A stretch of DNA of 64,000 nucleotides from Tillandsia leiboldiana (taxonomy: Eukaryota > Streptophyta > Magnoliopsida > Poales > Bromeliaceae), in contig CM055063.1 of the NCBI GenBank assembly GCA_029204045.2, positions 37,419,562-37,483,561 on the forward strand, given 5' to 3'. The notes beneath the pieces were generated by a model. That model was given only the letters and a program-made list of their open reading frames with translations, did no database searches and was not told the origin of the DNA. Position numbers and translations under genes: made by a program. The stretch's first letter is position 1; each line of letters opens with the position of its first letter. Shown piece by piece: positions 56,100 through 64,000 of this stretch.

Positions 56100-58835
56100 G
56101 ATTTAATGGACAAAGATTTTGTCAGACCAAGCGTATCGCCGTGGGGAGCGCCGGTGCTATTTGTGAAGAAGAAGGATGGATCACTTCGACTATGTGTTGA
56201 TTATCGGGAGTTGAATAAAGTGACCATCAAGAACAAGTACCCTTTGCCGTGCATTGATGACTTATTTGATCAGCTGCAAGGGTCTTGTGTCTTCTCCAAG
56301 ATCGATTTACAGTCTGGTTACCACCAATTGAAGGTGAAGGCCGAGGACATCCCAAAGACGGCATTCAGGACGCGGTACGGGCATTATGAGTTCACCGTCA
56401 TGCCTTTTGGATTGACAAATGCCCCTGCTGCTTTTATGGATTTAATGAACAGGATTTTTCGACCATACCTGGATCGGTTCGTCGTTGTTTTTATCAATGG
56501 CATCCTAGTTTATTCCCGAAGCGATGTGGAGCACGAGGAGCACTTGAGGATTGTGCTACAACTTCTGAGAGAGAGGAAGTTGTATGCCAAGTTATCTAAG
56601 CGTGATTTTTGGCTTCGGGAGGTTGTCTTTTTGGGCCACGTGATTTCAGCCGCTGGAGTGGTAGTAGACCCGGCGAAGATCGAGGCAGTCCGGGATTGGC
56701 CCCGACCGACGACGGTATCAGAGGTCCGCAGTTTCATGGGCTTAGCGGGATATTACCGTCGGTTTGTGGAAGGTTTTGCGAAACTTTCCACACCCCTCAC
56801 TCGTTTGACGCGGAAAGGGATTAAGTTTACTTGGAGTGAGGATTGCCAGAGGAGCTTTGAGGAATTAAAGAACAGATTGATGTCGGCTCCTATCCTTTCC
56901 CTCCCCGTTATGGGGAAAGGATACGTGATATACAGTGATGCATCGCACAGTGGACTTGGTTGCGTGCTGATGGAGGAGGGAAGGGTAATCGCTTATGCCC
57001 CTCGGCAACTGAAGGATTATGAAAAGAATTACCCTACCCATGATTTGGAGCTAGCTGCGGTGATTTTTGCACTAAAGTTGTGGCGCCACTACCTGTATGG
57101 GGAGCACTGTGAGATTTACACCGACCACAAGAGCTTGAAATACCTGTTCACACAGAAGGAGCTCAACTTGAGGCAGCGCAGATTGTTGGAATTGTTGAAA
57201 GACTATGATGTAGACATATTATACCATCCTGGCAAGGCCAACGTGGTTGCTGATGCCCTGAGCAGGAGAGCAGTACGGAGTCTATCTTTGATGATCACCG
57301 ATCAGGCGCCATTACTTGAGCAGATGAGGCGGTTAGAGCTCAAGGTTGTGTCCCCTGGGGTCTCTGCTAGACTTATGTCTTTAGTCGTGCAGCCCACTCT
57401 GTTGGACAGGATTCGGGAGAGACAGAGTGAGGACCCCCACTTGATGAGGATTCGAGAGCAGATGCAGACTGGTTTGATAGGGGACTTTTCAGTTGATGCT
57501 GCGGGAGTACTGCGGTACAGGGACCGAGCTTGTGTGCCTATGGATGCAGAGATCCGAGAGCAGATCTTGAGGGAGGCCCACTATACACCTTATACCATCC
57601 ATCCTGGTGGGACTAAGATGTATAGGGACCTTAAGGCACAGTTTTGGTGGAATGGGATGAAAAGAGACATTGGGAGATTTGTAGCACACAGTCTAACTTG
57701 TCAGCAAGTAAAGGCTAAGCATCGTGTACCTGCTGGCAAGTTGCAGAGTCTCCCAATCCCTGAATGGAAATGGGAACATGTTACGATGGATTTTGTCACT
57801 AGTTTGCCGAGAGCACAGACGGGAGCGGATGCTATTTGGGTAGTCGTGGACAGGCTTACCAAGTCCGCTCACTTTTTACCGGTTCAGATGACTTGGCCGA
57901 TGGAGCGACTGGCACAGGTGTACTTGGCTGAGGTGGTTAGATTGCACGGGGTACCCGTTTCCATCGTATCAGATAGAGACCCGAGGTTTGTCTCGCATTT
58001 CTGGAGGAGTTTACAGACAGCCTTGGGGACGCAGCTCCGATTTAGTACGGCATTCCACCCACAGACCGATAGGCAGTCAGAGCGCACTATTCAGACCCTC
58101 GAGGATATGTTGAGAGCATGCGTTCTGGACTTTGGAGGAGGATGGTACCGACACTTGGGATTAGTTGAGTTTGCGTACAACAACAGCTATCAGGCGAGCA
58201 TTCAGATGGCTCCGTTTGAAGCGTTGTATGGACGCAAGTGTCGGTCACCCCTTTATTGGAGTGACGTGGGTGAGAAGAAGACTTTGGGTCCTGATCTACT
58301 ATTAGAGGCAGAGGAAAAGGTCAGATTGGTACGACGACATCTCGAGACCGCCCAGAGTCGACACAGGAGTTATGCTGATACACGACGGCGAGACTTAGAG
58401 TTTCAGGTGGGCGATCATGTCTTTTTGAAAGTCTCGCCTTCGAAGGGGATTCGGAGATTTGGCATTCGTGGGAAACTGAGCCCTCGTTATATTGGACCTT
58501 TTGAGGTGTTGGAGCGCTTAGGGCCAGTTGCCTACAGGCTTGCGCTTCCTCCCAGGCTTTCAGGTGTTCACAATGTTTTTCATGTATCGACTCTGAGGAG
58601 GTATGTTCATGACCCGTCCCACATCATTGATTTCACCCCTTTGGAGGTTGCTGAGAACCTGAGCTATGTTGAGCGGCCGTTGAGAATCTTGGACCGTGAG
58701 GTTAGGGAGTTGCGCAGTCGGGCCATCCCTTATGTGAAGATCCTCTGGAGCAGTCATGATGAGCGCGAGGCTACCTGGGAGCTGGAGTCAGCAATGTTGG
58801 ATGCTTACCCCCACTTGTTTGAGGCCCCTGCTTGA
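56100..58835 (+). pseudogene. pol: Pol part of W after the stop (RT, RNase H, integrase, chromodomain-like)
   Basis: 909 codons continue in the same frame from the Met at 56106. RT begins VRPSVSPWGAPVLFVKKKDG. The catalytic pair is lost at 56496-56501. RNase H is at about 56930-57280. Integrase H2C2 region is at about 57570-57720 with Cys lost at 57690-57692, then D 57789, D 57972 and E 58080. Gly to Arg is seen at 58071 in the conserved TDGQSE region. The tail PLRILDREVRELRS...TWELE resembles the chromodomain of Tekay-like elements, which targets chromatin. Confidence 0.9.
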
Positions 58836-58847
58836 GGTATGACTTTT

Positions 58848-58882
58848 GTTTCGAGGACGAAACTTTTTCTTGTGGGGAAGGA
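58848..58882 (+). other. Hairpin and polypurine tract of W
   Basis: GTTTCGAGGACGAAAC (58848-58863) forms a 6-bp stem with AGGA loop. The tract GTGGGGAAGGA (58872-58882) abuts the 3' LTR. Confidence 0.8.
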
Positions 58883-61800
58883 TGTAGTGTTCTGGTTTTT
58901 TCCCATGCAACTTTCCGATGAATCCACTGTGTAGAACACCTAGTGTTGGTGTGTCTGGCCCATGGTGCATCAAAGGGGTGCCACAGATGGACCTTGTGAG
59001 ACTTTGATAGCTGATTTGGCCTTTGGGTGCATTTGCCGAATTTTAGAAAAGGTTTTGGGCCAATCTGAGGTTGGATTTGGATTCAGCGCGGAAAAACGCT
59101 TGAAAACGGCTATTTGCTTGTTAAATTTGGAGTCCGGATGACCAAAAACGGGCTTCCGAAAGTTTTCGGGGATTTTCGGTGCATGGGGGAGGCTCGTGGA
59201 CCGGCCTGAGCCACGTGGCGGCCTATTATTGGCCGGCTCACGCAGCTCGGTCCACGGGGAGGCGCGGCGGTGCATGGATCGCGGGCGGGGGACGCGTGGC
59301 GTGCCCGGAATGGCCGGCGCACGCGGCACGGCTCAGCGATTTTGCGGGGTTGCGGTGGACCGGGCGCATGACACGTGGCGGCTTGGGATTTGCTGGCTCA
59401 CGAGGGCGCGGTCCACGGTGTGCGCAGAGGGGCGCCTCGGGACAGCGCGCGCACAGGAGCGCCAGGCGGGCGGTCGGCCGCACTCGAGTGCGCCACGTGT
59501 CGCCTCGTGTGTGGGCGGCCGTACCTACCCCCGTTGACCGCAGGGGGACACGCGGCGCGCAGCGGGCCACCTTGCACCGCTGTCCCCTGTTATGGGGCGA
59601 CGTGGCATCACCAGAAGATTTCGGCCGCGTCGGACAGGGAGTGTGCGACCGGGTTTTCGGGCGCAGTGCGCCCGAATCTTGCGCCCGAAAACCCGGCCCG
59701 TTAGTGTTGTGGGCTGGGACTATAAATAGGGGACTTTGGGTCACTTAGCTCTTTTTCTGAGCGATTTTTCACAGGGATTTCTCTTGGGCGATTTTTCCTC
59801 TACTTGTTCCTCATTCCACTGAACATCCCTGGGATTTTTAGGGGCACGCATCCCGAGGTTAGCGATTTTTCGGCGCGGCGCGACGCTTGTTCTCCGGCGA
59901 CCCGCTTCGCCCCTTCTCAGTGTTTGGGCTGCCCCGACTCACCCCGACATCCGATTCCGCCGATTTTCGCGCCGTTGGACTCATGACAGGTAGGACTTCA
60001 ACTCCTGTGTTTTGAGGTTCCTCGTTTTCCGTGCTTATCTTGGAGTTTTTGGAGCACCCATTTGACCCATTTTTCTTCGCGGACTTTTGGACAGCACCGC
60101 GGTGTTCTTGCCGTATCTTTTCGCTCAGACGTCGGATCGAGGCGATTCAAAAGGCATTTTTCATCTACGCTTCGCAAGGAGTCTCCTGGATTTTTCTCAG
60201 ATTTTTCTGGTTTTTGCACGAGGGTGAGAATCTCCTTTTTCTGTGGTTCTTTGTTACAGAAATTTGGTACAGTTTGGATTGGGGTGTTTCCCTTGCCGGA
60301 TTTTTTATCTCAACATAGGAAACTCCGATTTGGGCGTGCAGGTACTCGTTTCGACGGGTTCGTCGCGAGGATCGCGATAGTATTTTTCTTGGATTTTTTT
60401 GGGCATTTTTCGCAGGTAAAAATTGGTGAATTCTGGACTGTGGTATTAAGGGACAGATTTTGGGAAATTGTGAATGAATAGCTTATGTACTTTCCTTTGG
60501 GGTATTTTGTACAGATTGGTGGTGAGTATTTGGACTGAGCTTGGGTTTCGCTTTTGGGAACTTGGATTAGCGCTCGAGGTGGGTGATGTTGTGAACCTCC
60601 TACTTATGATCTGTCACTAGACCTATTGGAATGATCTTGATCATGTTGTTAGTAGAACTGTGAAATGGACCTAGCATGCTTGTATGAGATCATGGTTTCT
60701 TTGTTAATACTTGCATTGTCAGAAAACTACAAGTTAGTAGGTTGTGTTTCCATGCTTTAGATATCTAATATAATTACTTGGAAATCATGCTAAATCCATA
60801 ACATGTTGAATGTTTAATGAAAGGTTGGGATATGCGGTTAGAATACTTAAAATGGTTTCATCAAGGAAAGGACTTTTGAATGCTTGAATGGTCACCTAGA
60901 TAGGCCACATTTTTCTGCTACACTATCATGCTGGAATTGACTTAGGAGAAACCATGTTTCATTCTTTCTCCAGTCACTTAGACATAGGGGATAGTATGCT
61001 CTGATTAGAGCAGGGACTGGGATAGTGTAGTCAGCTTTGGGATTTGGGGACAGGCAGGTTGAGGATAGGGTACTCGCGGCAACCGCGGATTTCGGGCGGT
61101 TGACCGGACTGTTATTAGTGCATCAGATTTGGGGATAGGGGACCGGGACTTCTTTAGTAGATGGGTTGTTCCCACTTAAGTAGAGTCTTGGTCCAGTCCG
61201 ACTATATCGGGTTACTTGTGACCGTGCCGGTCAGGAGCCGGTCTGTTGCAGTACTTGAGACCGTGCCGGTCAGGAGCCGGTCTGTTGCAGTACTTATGAC
61301 CGTGCCGGTCAGGAGCCGGTCTGTTGCCTCGGGGATGGGACCGTGTCGGTCAGGAACCGGTCTGCATCCCGCAGCGGAGATGTGAGTTAGTGGGCATAGT
61401 AGGCAGTACCGGTGTTCACCGGTGTCTAGATTGGGTTACCCAGGCAGGCGTATGTATACGCTGACGTATGCATTTAGCTACTCCTTTAGCTTATTACTTG
61501 AGAGGCATCTTCGTGATAGCTTTTATCAGTTATTATACGTATAGCTCACCACCTTGTTTTATCTCTCCGCCTCTTGTAGTCCTAGTGGGCAGGTCTGTGG
61601 TAGAGGTTTACCCACTAGGGGAGGCTATTGTTTTTATAATAGTTCTGACCCCCACTATTTTTCCCTTTTCTTGTCCCCTTTGTTTTGCAGAGTCATCTGC
61701 TGGAGTTGCGGGACCCTCTTTCCAAGATCGAGGTAAGAGGATCGCTGACTAGATAGCCGCTACCCCGAGCTCGAGTTTAGTAGTTTTGTTGTATCCCCTG

Positions 61801-62090
61801 TACTCTCAGACGGTTGTATTTTCTTTTATTTTTGGGTCTGGCTGCGGCCAGCTGGTTGTATTTATTTCGTGAGCTGGGAGAGACACATGTATATTCTTGA
61901 GAGATTATTGTACTTTTATTTCCAGCATTTGTCTGAGATGTACTAGTTTCAGTTTAGCTCTGTTTTATGCTCCAGTATTATTTCTGTTACATCTGAGCAG
62001 GTTACCAGTGCTTCGTGTACACGGGAAATACCGTGTGCACGGCGGATCTGTGAACGAGCCCGGGTTCTGGTTTACACCCGGGGCGTGACA
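58883..62090 (+). mobile_element. 3' LTR of W
   Basis: 3208 bases, same landmarks as the 5' LTR, with G-box motifs near 59212-59606, TATA box 59721, repeats 61219-61370. It ends TGACA before the second GCAAT. Confidence 0.95.
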
Positions 62091-63965
62091 GCAATTGATG
62101 AGCGGGTATGGCAAACCGTGGAATACGGTTGGGTGCATCCAATTGAGGAAGTAGGAAATTCTACTACCCCAAAACCTCGCTCTAGATGATCCAGAGAGGA
62201 GATCGAAAAATCTTCTTACAACGGGAAAGGTATGAACGCGTTATTTAATTCTCTTTCCTCGACCGAGTTTACACGTATTTCCGCGTGTGAAACTGCTAAG
62301 GAGATTTGGGATATTCTCAAAATTACACATGAGGGTACTAATCTAGTAAAAATTCAAAAGCTCTAGATGCTTACAAGTCAATTTGACTCTATTCATATGG
62401 ATGAGTATGAATTGTTTACTGATTATTACACTAGACTTCAAGATATAATCAATACATGTGCTAATTTAGGAGAAAAGATCCCGGAGTCAAAAGTTGTAAG
62501 AAAGATTCTTCGGACTCTTTCGGAACGGTTTAGGGCAAAGTTTGCCGCCATTGAAACCGTTAATCATCCGGATGACATGAGAATAGAGGAATTAGTAGGT
62601 GCTTTACAAACATATGAAATGACTTTTCCTACTAATCAAGTTTCTTCCAAGTCTTCTTCTAAGCTTACAGGTATTGCATTCAAATCAACGAAGGAAGAAG
62701 AAAGCAATACAAGTTCCGACGATGAAATCTCTTTTGCCGATTTTGAAGAACAACTCGCGCGGATCATGAAGAAATTTCGTTGAAATTTTTGGAAGAATCG
62801 AACCGATAGATCTTCATCCTCGAAACCATCTAAAGGATCATCGGGTTCTAAATCCTCTAAACTCAAAAGCTTTGCAAAACCTTCTAAGGAAAAAGAAAAG
62901 GATGAATTCGAAGGGAAAATCCAATGCTATAGATGCAAAGGCTACGACCATATTTCAACGGATTGTCCTTCTAAGAAATCATATAAAAAGAAGGCTTTGC
63001 AAGCAAGAACTTGGGACGATTCTACTTCCGATGAATCGGCCTCAAGTAAAGAGGAAAAGGATAAAGTTGTTGCTTTTCATGCTTCTCAAATTCCCTTATC
63101 TAATTTTTGCTTATCATCTTTAATTACTGACTCTACTTCTTTGATTTTGCATGAAACATCAACATCCGATGGAGAGTCATCAACTGAGTGGGAGTCGGAC
63201 GAAGAAGAACTCGTTGAGGCATATCAACAACTTCTTACGGAATCAAAGAAGATGGCCAAGCATATTAAGAAGTTGAGAAAGTAACGACTTGAGGTTCAGG
63301 ACGAGAACCGTGCTTTAAAGATCAAACTTCATGATCTCGAGGAGGAACGAGAACTTTTATTGGATAATGATAAAATCCTCCAAGAAAAGCTAAACCAATC
63401 GGAAGCAATCGTTAAATCACATATGGACAAGATTGGTTTTCTTGAAAAGCAGTTTGAGGAAATTCACGAAGCCAACCAAGGTTTGACCAAACAAGTTCAT
63501 CAACTCAAATCCGACATACAAAAGCTTTCAACCGGTTTCAAGAAACTTGACGGTATGTCCGGATTAGGTCAAACAAGCAAAGTTGGTTTGGGATTCAAAA
63601 AGAACCAAACTGTGAAGGCTTCAAGTTCCACAACTAAATTGAAAGGAAGAACTTGTCACCAATGTGGACTTGAAGGACACTTGATGAAAACGTGCCCGAA
63701 AAAGAGATAGAAGAATTCTTCGGCAACTTTATCTACGGAGCGAACTCAATGAATTCAAAAGACACATCAATTCAATGGAGTTCCCTCAATCCACCAAAGG
63801 TCCGAGCCACAACATCGATCATTCAAGTGGATCATTGCAACGCAAAGACCTAAGGTGGACCAACAGTCAAAGGCATCAACTCCCGGCCACAATGAATCAA
63901 GACAACCCAAAATCCGACGATTTTGGATTCGGAAAGGTGATATCTTTCCTTGTCTTAAGTTCTAA
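62091..63965 (+). pseudogene. gag: Rest of second copia gag, six in-frame stops
   Basis: This continues the gag begun at 50444. It matches the first copia Gag throughout with no net frameshift, but has stops at 62187 (TGA for TGG), 62364 (TAG for CAG), 62781 (TGA for CGA), 63282 (TAA for CAA), 63708 (TAG for AAG) and 63750 (TGA for CGG). Both zinc knuckles remain (about 62920 and 63655). Five of six stops need only C-to-T or G-to-A changes. The normal end is at 63963-63965. Confidence 0.9.
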
Positions 63966-64000
63966 ATTGCTTTTGACTGTATGTAATGCTTTGATTGGTT
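63966..64000 (+). other. Non-coding 3' interior of second copia element (runs off window)
   Basis: Matches the sequence after the first copia gag (36888 onward). The 3' LTR must lie beyond the window. Confidence 0.8.

Larger units (their letters stand above)
54033..58835 (+). pseudogene. gag-pol: W gag-pol polyprotein, one in-frame stop and damaged catalytic sites
   Basis: A single frame of 1600 codons runs from ATG 54033 (MPPRRQIPTW) to 58835, broken by TAG at 56097-56099. Gag capsid-type domain is at about 131-270, a variant knuckle CVFCRGQHPSDTC at 378, and a CCHC knuckle at 397-410. Protease DTGAS is at 486. RT has Asp 758, but the catalytic aspartate pair reads Asn822-Gly823 (FINGILVYS). 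RNase H (SDAS, Asp 969) follows. The integrase zinc finger has Ser1220 for its first Cys; the D1253, D1314, E1350 triad (35 residues between the last two) is kept. A GPF motif and chromodomain-like tail end it. The polyprotein cannot be active as read. Mutations are mostly G:C to A:T. Confidence 0.93.
50542..62090 (+). mobile_element. Full-length Ty3/gypsy element W (Tekay/Del-like chromovirus)
   Basis: LTRs are 50542-53737 (3196 bases) and 58883-62090 (3208 bases); perfect target duplication GCAAT at 50537-50541 and 62091-62095. The 12-base length difference is one repeat segment near 52920/61270. I noted some 35 other differences, roughly 1 per cent. The interior holds one gag-pol frame broken only by an in-frame TAG. 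Domain order protease-RT-RNase H-integrase-chromodomain, Met primer and long LTRs point to the Tekay/Del-like lineage. It is inserted in the gag of a copia element. Confidence 0.95.

Noticed and set aside
1..64000. CRISPR arrays, bacterial operons, rRNA or tRNA genes
   Set aside because: None seen; the repeats are LTR, minisatellite or module repeats, and the content is plant retrotransposon DNA.

Overview
This window looks like gene-free, retrotransposon-packed chromatin of a seed plant with a large repeat-rich genome. Nearly every base belongs to an LTR retrotransposon. The evidence is initiator-Met-type primer sites (TGGTATCAGAGC), polypurine tracts, 5-bp target duplications, a Ty3/gypsy polyprotein with a chromodomain-like tail, and a Ty1/copia (Sirevirus-like) Gag. 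I see no host gene, tRNA, rRNA or CRISPR. Family letters are mine: A, Z, W, X, B, C and D are related long-LTR Ty3/gypsy (Tekay/Del-like) families, and Y is another long-LTR family.

Layout. 1-7919: copy A1 (tail of the 5' LTR, non-coding interior, 4.1-kb 3' LTR), then B and X fragments to 8952. 8953-9052: a 100-N gap. 9053-13029: two minus-strand LTRs, a Z-like one (D) inside another (C). 13030-13260: a fragment of the X LTR repeat array. 13261-16123 plus 27778-27884: minus-strand solo LTR B, split by full-length element A2 (16124-27772, target duplication GAACC). 27885-40107: the X LTR, split by solo LTR Y (28889-32836, duplication ATTGG) and by a young gag-only copia element (33498-39881, duplication GATTG). 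40108-41452: truncated copia and Y LTRs. 41453-50003: element Z with a truncated 3' LTR, fused to a truncated copia LTR. 50004-50541 plus 62091-64000: a second copia element whose gag is split by full-length element W (50542-62090, duplication GCAAT).

W is the only element with a near-complete gag-pol. It carries one in-frame TAG, and reverse transcriptase has lost both aspartates of its catalytic pair. A and Z have matching non-coding interiors with shared derived changes and nearly identical LTR pairs, so they were probably moved in trans by a W-like partner. All three keep a leader hairpin with a self-complementary loop, a hairpin beside the polypurine tract, and hairpins in the LTR. The copia elements carry five consecutive hairpins with one invariant loop and different stems. 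These conserved RNA/DNA structures are the most interesting content.

Caution: 1-8952 is a near copy of 19881-28802, including the same insertion junction, and ends at the gap. This is most simply a redundant haplotig or assembly duplication.
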